A stretch of DNA of 64,000 bases from Methylophilaceae bacterium (GCA_028823485.1 JAPKBG010000006.1:1-64000), one strand, 5' to 3'; shown: positions 31,824 through 41,538, counted from the stretch's first letter. Translations and numbers: made by a program. Notes: generated by a model not told the origin, from the letters alone.

Positions 31824-32174
31824 ATGGCACAAATAATTGTATTACCTCATGTAGAACTATGCCCAGAAGGTGCGGCATTTGAAGCTAAAAAAGGCGAGTC
31901 GATTTGTCAGAACTTACTTGATAATGATATCGAGATGGATCATGCCTGCGACCAAGCGTGTGCTTGCACCACTTGTCATGTGGTCGTGCGTGAAGGTTAC
32001 GCCACACTAAATGAAGCAACTGAGCTAGAGGACGACTTACTGGATAAGGCATGGGGCTTAGAGCCAAAATCACGCTTATCTTGCCAAGTGATTGTCGATA
32101 AAACTGACTTAGTGATAGAGATTCCTAAGTATTCGATCAACATGGCTAAAGAAGGCCATCGTAAAGAAGATTAA
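31824..32174 (+). CDS. fdx: [2Fe-2S] ferredoxin, ISC type
   Basis: Adrenodoxin-type ferredoxin that supplies electrons for cluster assembly. The cluster cysteines are in HACDQACACTTCHVVV (CX5CX2C) with the fourth in LSCQVIV. 116 residues. It is the last gene of the isc operon, 61 bases after hscA, and converges on the carbonic anhydrase gene. Confidence 0.95.
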   Translation: MAQIIVLPHVELCPEGAAFEAKKGESICQNLLDNDIEMDHACDQACACTTCHVVVREGYATLNEATELEDDLLDKAWGLEPKSRLSCQVIVDKTDLVIEIPKYSINMAKEGHRKED

Positions 32175-32216
32175 TCATTATTGCACTAATTATTACACTA
32201 CTAAATGGTAAGTCTT

Positions 32217-32864
32217 CTAGAAGCCGATTGCAGTATTTTCCATAAACCTCACATTACCAGTCGCAATGTCATATACAGCACCAATGATACCAACCTCTTT
32301 GGCTTGCGTCATTTCTTCTAAAATATCGCTGCACCGCAAAATGTTTTCTATTTGGCACTTTACATTTAATTCACAAATCTTTTGAACATAGTCGTCATTC
32401 TTAGAACAACGGTTTTCTGCACCTTCTACTGTTTTCTCATGACGAATAGATGGCTTAATCATATTGACAATTTCACCAATATGCCCATCCTTAAAGTCAT
32501 CACAGGCGGCTTTAACAGCACCACAACTCGTATGGCCCATCACAACAATTAATTTAGCACCTAAGTATTTACTACCAAACTCGAGGCTACCTATGGCTTT
32601 GTCTGAAGCAATATTGCCTGCTAGGCGCACACTAAAAACATCACCCAACGCTTGGTCAAACAACAATTCAACTGGCGCACGTGAGTCGCTACAACTTAAT
32701 ACAGACACAAAGGGATGCTGTTCGTTTTTCGTTAAATCAATCAGTGACTTAAAGTCTTTATCCGTCTCCACTTCATTCGTAAAGCGTTCATTACCTAATA
32801 TCAGAATATCAAGTGCTTCTTGTGGTGTCATTTTGTCACGGTCTAATAATGGGTGCTTATACAT
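32217..32864 (-). CDS. Beta-class carbonic anhydrase
   Basis: Zinc enzyme interconverting CO2 and bicarbonate. The zinc ligands and catalytic dyad are visible in LSCSDSRAPVELLFDQ (Cys, Asp, Arg) and GHTSCGAVKAA (His, Cys). 215 residues, cytosolic, no signal peptide. It lies immediately downstream of a SulP transporter gene in the same direction (38 bases apart), so a joint role in bicarbonate uptake or supply is likely but not shown. Confidence 0.93.
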   Translation of the reverse strand: MYKHPLLDRDKMTPQEALDILILGNERFTNEVETDKDFKSLIDLTKNEQHPFVSVLSCSDSRAPVELLFDQALGDVFSVRLAGNIASDKAIGSLEFGSKYLGAKLIVVMGHTSCGAVKAACDDFKDGHIGEIVNMIKPSIRHEKTVEGAENRCSKNDDYVQKICELNVKCQIENILRCSDILEEMTQAKEVGIIGAVYDIATGNVRFMENTAIGF

Positions 32865-32902
32865 ATTAATGAATTCCTATTGAGTAAATTTGAATCAAAA
32901 AA

Positions 32903-34450
32903 TCAATTGTTTGCTTTGTAATGCAGCACTTCCACTTCAATACTTTTAAGCTGCGCATGCATTTGGTAGTTATCGATCACTTCCTGAATGTCATGCTCAA
33001 TGACTTTCGTTTGTGTGCAGTCAATAATCGCTTTAGCCCCCTCCGGGATTTTTTCAAGGGATTCAATAATATCGGCTTTATTAAAAAAGGACACTTGCTC
33101 TGCCAATACAATATGATGCACTTCCTTACCACCTTCTGTTGTAATGACATCTTTAATGTAATGCGAGTATTTATAGCGGTGGTATAGCGTAAAGAAAATA
33201 CCAACTAATAAACCAGCTGTAATCCCTTTCAGCAAGTCAGTCAAAATAATAGCGGCTATGGTCACAATAAATGGAATAAACTGCTCCCACCCGAGTTTAT
33301 ACATTTGAATAAAGAGCTCAGGCTTTGCCAGCTTGTATCCTACAATCAACAAGATGGTCGCCAAGCTCGCTAATGGAATCATATTTAAATATTCAGCAAT
33401 CGTAATCACACTGATTAATAAAAATACGCCATGTAAGATAGCAGAAAGTTTTGTTTTAGCACCAAAGGCAATATTGGCTGAGCTTCGGACAATCACTTGT
33501 GTAACTGGCAGTCCGCCGATTAACCCTGAAACTATATTACCTAAACCTTGTGCTTTTAGCTCTCGGTTTGTGGGTGTCACACGTTTGTATGGGTCTAACT
33601 TATCCGTCGCCTCCACGCATAAAAGTGTTTCTAAACTTGCCACAATAGCCATGACAAAGGCAACTTTATAAACAGCTAAGTTACTTAATTGAGAAAAGTC
33701 TGGGAATGTGAAATAAGTCACGAAATCAGCAAGGCCATTAGCAACAGGTAAACTCACTACCTGCGTAGGATCTAAAGTGAAGTTGAAGATACCATTTTTG
33801 TATAAATTAAACATCACAATACCAAGCAAGACCACAGCTACTGGACCCTGAATAATTTGGAATATTTTATGCTTTTTAGAAAGCACTTTCTCCCACAATA
33901 TCAGCATGGCTAACGAAATCACCGAGATGAGCACTGCACCAGGTGTTAAGAAGTCAAATGCACTCATGATTTCAGTAAACGTATTACTACCATCACGCAA
34001 TAGAAAAGAATCATTACCTTCGAACTCAAAGTCATAGCCAAGCGCATGTGGAATTTGTTTTAAGATAATCAATAAACCAATACCCGACAGCATGCCTTTA
34101 ATCACGGATGACGGGAAAAAGTAAGCAATGATGCCAGCTTTCATAAAACCAAGAATGAGTTGAAGCACTCCAGCTAAAACAACCGCTAATAAAAATATTT
34201 GAAAAGAGCCTAATGAACCAATGGCTGTCAACACAATCACTGCTAAACCAGCCGCAGGGCCACTCACACCTAAAGGTGAGCCACTCGCAATCCCAACGAT
34301 AATACCGCCAACGATACCAGCAATTACTCCTGAAAACAGAGGTGCGCCAGAAGCAAGGGCGATACCTAAGCATAAAGGTAACGCAACAAAAAATACCACG
34401 ATACTGGCTGGAAAATCCGTTTTCAAATCATTTACAAAGTTCAACTTCAT
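32903..34450 (-). CDS. SulP (SLC26) family anion transporter with STAS domain
   Basis: An inner-membrane anion transporter with about 10-14 hydrophobic segments between residues 15 and 430 and a cytosolic C-terminal STAS domain (about 435-515, KAIIDCTQTKVIEHDIQEVI). The N-terminal FPASIVVFFVALPLCLGIALASGAP is typical of the SulP branch often linked to carbonic anhydrase. Substrate is not visible in sequence: bicarbonate is favoured by the adjacent carbonic anhydrase; sulfate remains possible. 515 residues. Confidence 0.88.
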   Translation of the reverse strand: MKLNFVNDLKTDFPASIVVFFVALPLCLGIALASGAPLFSGVIAGIVGGIIVGIASGSPLGVSGPAAGLAVIVLTAIGSLGSFQIFLLAVVLAGVLQLILGFMKAGIIAYFFPSSVIKGMLSGIGLLIILKQIPHALGYDFEFEGNDSFLLRDGSNTFTEIMSAFDFLTPGAVLISVISLAMLILWEKVLSKKHKIFQIIQGPVAVVLLGIVMFNLYKNGIFNFTLDPTQVVSLPVANGLADFVTYFTFPDFSQLSNLAVYKVAFVMAIVASLETLLCVEATDKLDPYKRVTPTNRELKAQGLGNIVSGLIGGLPVTQVIVRSSANIAFGAKTKLSAILHGVFLLISVITIAEYLNMIPLASLATILLIVGYKLAKPELFIQMYKLGWEQFIPFIVTIAAIILTDLLKGITAGLLVGIFFTLYHRYKYSHYIKDVITTEGGKEVHHIVLAEQVSFFNKADIIESLEKIPEGAKAIIDCTQTKVIEHDIQEVIDNYQMHAQLKSIEVEVLHYKANN

Positions 34451-34625
34451 TGTTACTCCACATTAAATAATTTTATTCATTGTTTCGATTATTATTAACA
34501 ATCGCCACACTAACTATTTTAGCTAATTATTAACTTAATGTTAATAAAAACATTAATAAAACAGTATGATTCATCCATTAAATAGATTGCTTCCATTAGA
34601 AAAACAGAATGAAAGATAAGATAAT

Positions 34626-34652
34626 GAAAAAACGGACGAATGCCCGTTTTCT
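34626..34652 (-). terminator. Intrinsic terminator of the small secreted-protein gene
   Basis: The minus strand forms AAAACGGGC...GTCCGTTTTTT with a short loop and a T-run, beginning about a dozen bases after the stop at 34665. It also isolates the upstream region of the SulP gene. Confidence 0.65.
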
Positions 34653-34664
34653 ACTTGTAAGCCA

Positions 34665-35000
34665 CTAATCAAACTGGTAGTCGATATGTGGTCGTTTACT
34701 CCTAAATTGTCTATTGAGTCTTTTACTTGCTTTAGATTCACTTTCATCAACATGAGTAGCACCAACCCAGGCATCATCTGCTTTGTAGTCATCCTTATTC
34801 TTCACTGCTGGATTTTGATACCCGCGTCGACTAATAAATTTGAGCCTTAAAGCATTATTCACGTCACTCTCAGCAACAGTTATGCGCTCACCAGAAAAGC
34901 CTGACGCTTTAACACCCTCATTCAAGGCTACCTGTTCACGTGCATTTACATTCATTACGCAAACACTGCATAATAGTGCAATTAAAAATGTACTTTTCAT
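34665..35000 (-). CDS. Small secreted protein of unknown function
   Basis: 111 residues from the ATG at 35000, which has AGGAG about seven bases upstream; the longer open frame to 35045 is not supported. A signal peptide is clear (MKSTFLIALLCSVCVMNVNA, cleavage before Arg21). The mature part is hydrophilic with many Arg, Lys, Asp and Ser and no cysteine, ending RPHIDYQFD. I do not recognise it. It is divergent from the LuxR-type regulator. Confidence 0.65.
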   Translation of the reverse strand: MKSTFLIALLCSVCVMNVNAREQVALNEGVKASGFSGERITVAESDVNNALRLKFISRRGYQNPAVKNKDDYKADDAWVGATHVDESESKASKRLNRQFRSKRPHIDYQFD

Positions 35001-35102
35001 TTCAGCTCTCCTTGTTATATTAGCCATCAAAATAAAGTGCAACACTTGTTGCTCTTTAATGGTTCCTATTCTCCGCTTTTAAAGCGATAAAAAATCTACC
35101 AC

Positions 35103-35120
35103 TATACCTATATCGGTATA
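35103..35120. promoter_or_regulatory. Palindromic candidate operator before the LuxR-type gene
   Basis: TATACC TATATC GGTATA is an inverted repeat with 6-bp arms, 14 bases before the regulator's ATG and overlapping a -10-like TATACT (35119-35124). It could be an autoregulatory site. The -10 position would give an almost leaderless transcript. Confidence 0.4.
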
Positions 35121-35133
35121 TACTAATCGGCAT

Positions 35134-35901
35134 ATGTCGAAAATTAATGATACTAAAAATATCGAAAAGCAACCAGGCAGTGCAAGAGCGTTAAGGCAGG
35201 CAATTAAAAAAGAGCATGAGGAAAATGCTAGGTTACGGTTATTCCACTTAATGGGGAAAGTAATCTACGACAAAGGATGGTCACAAAATCTAGCCCAACA
35301 AATGCTGGTCGCTTTCTGCACGCAAATCGGCGCACCACATGGTTTGATTGCCATTCAAGATAAAAACACACTCACGGTTGAGGCCAACCTAGGGAAAACT
35401 TACCCGGTAGGCGCACGCATTCCAGTCATGGGCGCTTTAGCCAAGCTATTAAAAACACCTTGTAAGTTTCAAATAAGTCATGACCTAACGCCTCTTTGGT
35501 CATATCCTGAGAGTGCAAAGTTAACACCATCAATCATCCCTGTTGTATACGCACAGCAGCCTTTGGGTATACTGGCCTTTTCCAGCAATGCGATGCAACT
35601 GTCAAGTGATGATAGACAAACCATTCACAGCATATCTGGCTTACTTGGCATTTCCATGATACGTACTAGCAAGCAAACTGCCTCACCTGAAGACTTGCAC
35701 TTATTAGACAGCTTAACGCCAAGGGAGCGAGAGGTGTTTGCCTTATTACCGTATGGCCATACTAATGCGGCATTAGCAAAGCTATTAGAGATTGCACCAG
35801 GAACCGTTAAAATTCATGTTGAACGTATTCTCAACAAGCTAGGTCTCAACGACAGAACACAAGCAGCTGTAAAAGCAGTGGAGCTTGGTTTTAAAAAATA
35901 A
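35134..35901 (+). CDS. LuxR-family transcriptional regulator with GAF-like sensor domain
   Basis: 255 residues. Residues ~40-180 look like a GAF-type sensory domain (LVAFCTQIGAPHGLIAIQDK). The C-terminus is a LuxR/FixJ-type helix-turn-helix: LTPREREVFALLPYGHTNAA then LAKLLEIAPGTVKIHVERIL (about 190-245). No receiver domain, so it is not itself a response regulator. It is followed by a hybrid kinase and a receiver protein in the same direction. The ligand is unknown. No strong ribosome-binding site precedes the ATG. Confidence 0.85.
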   Translation: MSKINDTKNIEKQPGSARALRQAIKKEHEENARLRLFHLMGKVIYDKGWSQNLAQQMLVAFCTQIGAPHGLIAIQDKNTLTVEANLGKTYPVGARIPVMGALAKLLKTPCKFQISHDLTPLWSYPESAKLTPSIIPVVYAQQPLGILAFSSNAMQLSSDDRQTIHSISGLLGISMIRTSKQTASPEDLHLLDSLTPREREVFALLPYGHTNAALAKLLEIAPGTVKIHVERILNKLGLNDRTQAAVKAVELGFKK

Positions 35902-35932
35902 ATGGAACATACGCGAACTTACAAAGTGAACT

Positions 35933-37900
35933 GTGATGCCTGAAGCCACTAAGACAAAACCACGCGTTGCGCAATACTGGCAAGACTTACCTTTAGCCAC
36001 TAAAGGTGTTTTTGTCATTATGTTACCGCTAGCCGTATTACTAGCTTCGCTAGCGTCACTTTACTCTTTAGAGAAAAAGTTATCCAGTTTAGAAAATCAA
36101 TTAAAAGTGGCACTACAAAATCAGCGAGATATTGAAACAGTACATACCAATCTTTTGCTCGCATCTACTGGTGTTAGAGATTATTTACTGACTGGCGACA
36201 AACACTTTCTTGATAACTTTTACATTGCAAAAAAACAACTACCAACCATATTGATTAAGTTAGATACAAAACTAGAAAGTCAGGGGCAGAGGTCACTCAT
36301 CAAGCACATCGGTGCGTTGGCCAATCAAAACCTCGAAAAATTAAGCTTCCTATCTAACAATGAATCTGAGGTAGCATCGGACAATCTTATTCAGCAGTTT
36401 AAGTTGCAAGTGCAGAATATGGAGGAACTAAAAGAGCAAATTTATCGGCTACAACAACAAGAAGCGCAACTCATTTCCGAAGATCAATATAAAATAAAAC
36501 AAGAACGTGAAATGAATATTCGGATTAATTTGATCGCTGCATTTAGTGGTATTTTAGGGTCCATTTTAGCTGTTTGGATATTTTCCGGCACCATTGTTAA
36601 GCGGGTTAAATTATTGAGAGATAGTGCCGCTCATTTGGCAAGAGCAGAAGCATTAGAATTGCCTTCAAGCAGCAAAGATGAACTCGGTCAGCTATCCGAT
36701 GAACTAGACCATGCCTCAACACTATTAGCAAAAAACATCTACGATACAACCCAAGCTAAAAAAGAAGCTGAACAAGCAAGTAAAGAAAAAAGTATGTTCT
36801 TGTCACGTACTAGCCATGAGCTACGCACGCCACTCAATACCATCTTAGGTTTTGCGCAGTTGTTACAAGCTGAACTTGAAAATGGGAAGCATCAAGATCA
36901 AGTCAATATGATTAAAAGCGCTGGCGACCACCTGCTTAAGCTGATTGATGAAGTGCTTGATATTGCAAAAATAGAATCAGGCGAAACGAAACTAACCTTA
37001 AGACCAACACCGATTAACGACTTGTTGGCAGAGGCGATTCAGTATATTGCGCCATTAGGCAGGATTCGGGATATTCAGATTAAAGAGAACATACAAGTAA
37101 ACTTAGTTGGACTCGCTGACCGACAAAAACTGTTACAAGTCATACTTAATCTATTATCGAATGCGCTTAAATATGGCCCATTCAACTCATCAGTCCTCGT
37201 TAGCGCCTACCAAAAAAATACAGATATCATCATCGAAGTATTAGATGAGGGTACTGGCATTCCTGAAGCGTTAAAAGAAAGGCTGTTTACCGCCTTTGAT
37301 CGCTTAGGTGCAGAGCAGTCTAAAACGGAAGGCACCGGCTTAGGTTTAGCGGTCAGTAAGCAAATTATGCTGGCAATGCAAGGAAGTATACATGTTGCGA
37401 ATGAAAAAAGTTTATTTTGGATAGCGCTCAAAGCATCAGAAGGCCTACCGATACAAATAGAACCAGTACAAGAAGCGGCAGTCACAAAACAAATATACTC
37501 AACGACGGATAAAAAGCATATTGTTTATGTAGAAGACAATATTAGCAATCGTGCTTTGGTAGAAGCTGTGATTAAACGATTGCCTAATGTAAAGCTACAC
37601 TGCACAACAACGGTAAAAGAAAGTAAAGACTTACTGAATCAAATTAAAGCTAATTTAGTGATTGTCGACCTTAACTTATCAGGTGAATCAGGAGAGGTGT
37701 TAGTCAATTACATTAAATCCCATCAAACCTTAAGTCACTTGCCTATTATGATTTTAAGTGCGGATGCCACGACAGAAACAATTGGTAGAATAAATCAAGC
37801 AGGTGTAGACAGCTACATGACTAAGCCACTTAATATTGCACTATTTAGTGAATCCGTATTAACACTCACTCAAGGTGATAGGAATAAGCATGACAGATAG
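35933..37900 (+). CDS. Hybrid sensor histidine kinase (CHASE3-like, HAMP, HisKA, HATPase, receiver)
   Basis: A membrane sensor kinase. TM1 is at about 27-47, a helical periplasmic domain with the CHASE3-like STGVRDYLLTGDKHFLDNF follows (to ~190), then TM2 (about 200-222) and HAMP. The H-box is SRTSHELRTPLNTILGFAQLL, with N-box LLSNALKYGP, G1 DEGTGIPE and G2 GTGLGLAVSK. A C-terminal receiver (about 525-650) has Asp in LVIVDLNLSG. 655 residues. GTG at 35933 and ATG at 35936 are both possible starts. The next gene overlaps its 3' end by 11 bases. Confidence 0.9.
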   Translation: MMPEATKTKPRVAQYWQDLPLATKGVFVIMLPLAVLLASLASLYSLEKKLSSLENQLKVALQNQRDIETVHTNLLLASTGVRDYLLTGDKHFLDNFYIAKKQLPTILIKLDTKLESQGQRSLIKHIGALANQNLEKLSFLSNNESEVASDNLIQQFKLQVQNMEELKEQIYRLQQQEAQLISEDQYKIKQEREMNIRINLIAAFSGILGSILAVWIFSGTIVKRVKLLRDSAAHLARAEALELPSSSKDELGQLSDELDHASTLLAKNIYDTTQAKKEAEQASKEKSMFLSRTSHELRTPLNTILGFAQLLQAELENGKHQDQVNMIKSAGDHLLKLIDEVLDIAKIESGETKLTLRPTPINDLLAEAIQYIAPLGRIRDIQIKENIQVNLVGLADRQKLLQVILNLLSNALKYGPFNSSVLVSAYQKNTDIIIEVLDEGTGIPEALKERLFTAFDRLGAEQSKTEGTGLGLAVSKQIMLAMQGSIHVANEKSLFWIALKASEGLPIQIEPVQEAAVTKQIYSTTDKKHIVYVEDNISNRALVEAVIKRLPNVKLHCTTTVKESKDLLNQIKANLVIVDLNLSGESGEVLVNYIKSHQTLSHLPIMILSADATTETIGRINQAGVDSYMTKPLNIALFSESVLTLTQGDRNKHDR

Positions 37901-38348
37901 TGAAATTTTAAATGCTAAAATACTCATTGTGGATGATGCCGATGCCAACCTTAGGTTACTTGAGACTTTACTCGCAAAAGAAGGGTTTACACAAGTCATC
38001 AGCACTGCCGACTCAACTAAAACAATCAATTTATTTACCGCCTTTCAGCCCGACTTGATTTTACTCGATCTAATGATGCCTGAGCTTGATGGTTATGAAG
38101 TGTTAGATTTATTAGCCAGACATATTCCTGAGGACAGTTATTTGCCGGTACTAATATTAACCGCTGACGCAACTATCGATGCACGTAGAAAAGCATTAGC
38201 TTTAGGCGCCAAAGACTTTTTAACAAAGCCTTTTGATAATATTGAAGCCATGTTACGCATATGGAATTTAATTGAAACGAGACTGCTTTATCGTAAGTTG
38301 AAAGCTTTTCAGCCAGAAATAAAACCGTTAAAACATCAGCATATTTAG
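37890..38348 (+). CDS. Single-domain response regulator
   Basis: 152 residues from the ATG at 37890 (MTDSEILNAKILIVDDADAN), preceded by AGGAATA and overlapping the kinase stop. Receiver residues are visible: the acidic DD pair in LIVDDAD, phospho-acceptor Asp in LILLDLMMPELDGYE, Thr in LILTADAT and Lys in FLTKPFD. There is no DNA-binding or enzymatic output domain, so it probably acts through protein contacts, for example in a phosphorelay with the hybrid kinase. Confidence 0.9.
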   Translation: MTDSEILNAKILIVDDADANLRLLETLLAKEGFTQVISTADSTKTINLFTAFQPDLILLDLMMPELDGYEVLDLLARHIPEDSYLPVLILTADATIDARRKALALGAKDFLTKPFDNIEAMLRIWNLIETRLLYRKLKAFQPEIKPLKHQHI

Positions 38349-38351
38349 TAA

Positions 38352-38388
38352 TAAAAAAACCCGCTAATCACTTAGCGGGTTTTTTATT
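38352..38388. terminator. Bidirectional intrinsic terminator
   Basis: Eleven-base perfect stem AAACCCGCTAA / TTAGCGGGTTT (38357-38367 with 38372-38382), 4-base loop, with A-run before and T-run after. It can stop both the receiver gene (plus) and the porin gene (minus). Confidence 0.9.
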
Positions 38389-38442
38389 ACTATGTTTGGC
38401 AGGCTCAACAGATTGCCAGACCTGCTAGCCTACTACACTTAC

Positions 38443-39810
38443 TTAGAACGATACATCCCACTGCACACGAACTCTATCCTCACTGTCAGATTTGTTTACA
38501 AAACCGTCATCTAGCGTTAGGTGAGAGAAATCAGCTGTGATCTTGTTATTATGTCCTGCCATAAACCAATTTGCAGCTAAGGTGAATTCCTCACGCCTGT
38601 TATCTTTATCAATATCAGTACTGTTCGGCTCCTTTACGTAAGAGTAACGTGTCGCAAGTTCAAGCTCTTTAGGAATGGCGGATATAAGATTATTGAAAAA
38701 GTAACCTGCTTGCACGTAACCACCTGTTAAATCACTTGAAGTGCTATTAACGTTATCATCAACCGTTTTTTTATGAAACTCTTGTTGGAAGGAAAACCCT
38801 CTATACTTGAATGCTGAGCCCTGTGTCCATTGATCAACATCAAATTGCCCATTGGCTGCTGCAGAAGCTTTTGCAAAACCATCAAGATTACCACAGCCAC
38901 TAGATGACCAGCGGGTACATTTACCTGTGTTTGACGCGGTAGCTAATGAGAAGCTGCCGGTAGGTTTTTCTGTAAATTCTACGTCCGTTTGTTTAAATTT
39001 AAGGTTGCGGCCAAGAAAGTTCCATTGTAGCCGAGCCATGGTCATGAAATTATTATCATCGTTTCTAACGCCACGCCCTTCACCCGTATAGACGCCCGCA
39101 TTGTAGCGCATATCGGCAGCAGTACCTTTAAATAGTCGACCTTGCAACTGTGCACCAACTTGGCGATCGACGGTAAATACTCGGTTGGCTATAGAACGTT
39201 CAACGAACTGCTGACGACCAGATGAGTCAACACGCTCCCTGTTGTAATTGATTTTCCATTGTCCAACACGTAAGCCCAAAAAGTCATATTTAGCAATATC
39301 AGCTCGCCAATCAATTACACGTGAACTTGCATTAGCACTGCTATCATCTGAATCACGAGTTGGTTGCAGATCAACTTCAAAGTAATATTTAAGCCAAGGC
39401 TGATACGCATGCCCACCAATCTTCATGCGTAAACGGCGGCCTTCAAATGTGTTTTGGCTATTATCGTTAAAGTGGCTGAGTTGGCGTGGATCGCCAGTCG
39501 TTGGAGTGGTGAAACGCATTTGCGCACGCCATAAGAGGTTAGTCTGAAATTTACCGTCAGCTGATTCAAAACGAAAACCTTTTTTACCATGGCTAACCTT
39601 AATAGCTTTTTCCTCTTTTTTAGCAATGGCTTCTTTTTCACCAGCGCGGCCTTTAAATAATAAAGAACCTTCTTCTTCAGTTAATACACCTTTAGCAATC
39701 AGTGCATTAACAATATCATCTGTCGAATCGGCTAAAGCACTACCAGCAAAGCTTAGTGCTAACACCGCTGATGTAGCAGCAACTATGCTGCGTAATTCAA
39801 AGTTTTTCAA
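38443..39810 (-). CDS. Outer-membrane porin, OprO/OprP (phosphate-selective) type
   Basis: A 455-residue outer-membrane beta-barrel. Signal peptide ends near residue 27 (FAGSALADS). After a charged, lysine-rich linker (about 55-75) the barrel begins with KGFRFESADGKFQTNLLWRA and ends in the terminal aromatic VRVQWDVSF needed for insertion. FEGRRLRMKIGGHAYQPWLKY and YYFEVDL-type strands fit the OprO/P family. Phosphate preference is inferred from family and from the PhoB-like box upstream. Confidence 0.85.
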   Translation of the reverse strand: MKNFELRSIVAATSAVLALSFAGSALADSTDDIVNALIAKGVLTEEEGSLLFKGRAGEKEAIAKKEEKAIKVSHGKKGFRFESADGKFQTNLLWRAQMRFTTPTTGDPRQLSHFNDNSQNTFEGRRLRMKIGGHAYQPWLKYYFEVDLQPTRDSDDSSANASSRVIDWRADIAKYDFLGLRVGQWKINYNRERVDSSGRQQFVERSIANRVFTVDRQVGAQLQGRLFKGTAADMRYNAGVYTGEGRGVRNDDNNFMTMARLQWNFLGRNLKFKQTDVEFTEKPTGSFSLATASNTGKCTRWSSSGCGNLDGFAKASAAANGQFDVDQWTQGSAFKYRGFSFQQEFHKKTVDDNVNSTSSDLTGGYVQAGYFFNNLISAIPKELELATRYSYVKEPNSTDIDKDNRREEFTLAANWFMAGHNNKITADFSHLTLDDGFVNKSDSEDRVRVQWDVSF

Positions 39811-39869
39811 AATTTACTCCCAGTTAAATGTGTTGTTTGTTTCAACGAGAGCAATTCTGAAGTTTTAAT

Positions 39870-39887
39870 ATGACACTTTGATGACAA
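39870..39887 (-). promoter_or_regulatory. PhoB box of the porin gene
   Basis: The minus strand reads TTGTCAT CAAA GTGTCAT, a 7-4-7 direct repeat matching the Pho-box consensus (CTGTCAT) closely in both halves. It ends 60 bases before the porin ATG. Confidence 0.8.
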
Positions 39888-39924
39888 AAAATGAATCAGA
39901 TACTGGGTGTAACAAATTTACAAC

Positions 39925-39962
39925 AAATAAAAAACCAGTTAACTTTCATTAACTGGCTTTTT
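39925..39962 (-). terminator. Intrinsic terminator of lysS
   Basis: Perfect 8-bp stem TTAACTGG/CCAGTTAA (39935-39942 with 39949-39956), six-base loop, followed on the minus strand by TTTTTTATTT. Confidence 0.8.
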
Positions 39963-39990
39963 GTGATGACTAGCTTAGCTCAACCTTAAT

Positions 39991-41538
39991 TTAAGCTTCT
40001 GCTCGCATATGTGGGAAGAGAATCACATCACGAATACTTGGGCTGTCCGTAATCAACATCACTAAGCGATCAAGACCAATACCACAACCACCTGTTGGTG
40101 GCATGCCGTACTCTAGTGCGCGAATAAAATCAGCATCGTAATACATCGCTTCATCATCGCCCGCTTCTTTGGCTTTCATTTGCTCTTGGAAGCGTGCTGC
40201 TTGATCTTCAGCATCATTCAATTCACTAAAGCCATTCGCCATCTCACGACCTGTAATAAAGAGTTCGAAGCGTTCAGTCACTTCTGCATCCGCATCAGAA
40301 GCACGTGCCAATGGCGACACTTCAACAGGATAGTTAATAATATAAGTTGGTTGCCATAGTTGGCTTTCCGCTGTTTCTTCAAACAAAGCTAATTGCAATG
40401 CACCTAACCCTGCATGATCGAATGGTTTAGTACCCTGCTTCAATATTTCCGCACGTAAGAATTCAGCATCATTCAATTGATCCAGCGTGTATTGCGGTGC
40501 ATATTTCTGAATCGCACCGACAATGGTTAAGCGTTCAAATGGTTTACTTAAATCAACTTCTTTACCATCATAACTAATCACGGCTGAACCGTGCACAGCA
40601 GTGACTGCTGCACGTACACATTGCTCCGTGTAGTCCATTAACCATTGGTAGTCGGTATAAGCCGCATAAAACTCCATCATGGTAAATTCAGGGTTGTGGC
40701 GAACACTTAAGCCTTCATTACGGAAGCTACGGTTAATCTCAAATACACGATCAAAGCCACCGACAACCAAACGCTTCAAATACAGCTCAGGGGCAATGCG
40801 TAAAAACATTTGCATATCTAGTGCATTATGATGGGTCGTAAATGGTTTTGCAGAAGCACCGCCTGGAATGGGGTGCAACATGGGTGTTTCCACTTCTAAA
40901 AATTCGTTGCCTGTCATAAAGCTGCGAATCGCTGACATCACTTTAGAACGCGCTTTAAAGGTATTACGTGTTTCTTCTGAAGTAATTAAATCCACATAAC
41001 GTTGGCGATATTTTATTTCTTGATCGTTTAAGCCATGATATTTTTCAGGTAGTGGGCGTATTGATTTCGTCAACAAGCGCAACTCAGAGACTTTAATCGA
41101 CAACTCGCCTGTTTTGGTTTTAAACATCGCGCCTTTAGCGCCAACAATATCACCTAAATCCCAGTGCTTAAACGCCTCGTAAATCGCTTCACTATTTTCA
41201 TCAGTCAGGCTTTGCTGATTAATAAACAACTGAATACGGCCAGTAGAGTCTTGAATCGTCGCGAAACTGGCTTTACCCATCACACGTTTCAACATCATCC
41301 GCCCAGCTACGACCACTGGAATGGCTTGTGGGTCTAACGTTTCTTTATCTAATGCATCATATTCTGCATGCAATGCAGCCGCTTGATGTTCTGGCTTAAA
41401 GTCATTTGGGAATACAGCTGACTTCGTTACCTTTGCAACTTCACGCAAGGCTTTTAATTTTTGCCGGCGTTCGGTAATCACATGGCTTTCATCAATGTGT
41501 GTTTCTTCTGTGCTGTCTGGCTGTGCCTGATCTGTCAT
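39991..41538 (-). CDS. lysS: Lysyl-tRNA synthetase, class II
   Basis: Charges tRNA-Lys with lysine. An N-terminal OB-fold anticodon domain (about 65-150, [20 protein letters not shown]) precedes the class II core: motif 2 [20 protein letters not shown], the lysine-binding [11 protein letters not shown], and motif 3 [12 protein letters not shown]. The acidic N-terminal tail is common. 515 residues, full length. The minus-strand neighbour ClC lies about 100 bases upstream with no evident link. In betaproteobacteria lysS often follows prfB; here ClC and a broken gene lie between. Confidence 0.97.
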   Translation of the reverse strand: MTDQAQPDSTEETHIDESHVITERRQKLKALREVAKVTKSAVFPNDFKPEHQAAALHAEYDALDKETLDPQAIPVVVAGRMMLKRVMGKASFATIQDSTGRIQLFINQQSLTDENSEAIYEAFKHWDLGDIVGAKGAMFKTKTGELSIKVSELRLLTKSIRPLPEKYHGLNDQEIKYRQRYVDLITSEETRNTFKARSKVMSAIRSFMTGNEFLEVETPMLHPIPGGASAKPFTTHHNALDMQMFLRIAPELYLKRLVVGGFDRVFEINRSFRNEGLSVRHNPEFTMMEFYAAYTDYQWLMDYTEQCVRAAVTAVHGSAVISYDGKEVDLSKPFERLTIVGAIQKYAPQYTLDQLNDAEFLRAEILKQGTKPFDHAGLGALQLALFEETAESQLWQPTYIINYPVEVSPLARASDADAEVTERFELFITGREMANGFSELNDAEDQAARFQEQMKAKEAGDDEAMYYDADFIRALEYGMPPTGGCGIGLDRLVMLITDSPSIRDVILFPHMRAEA

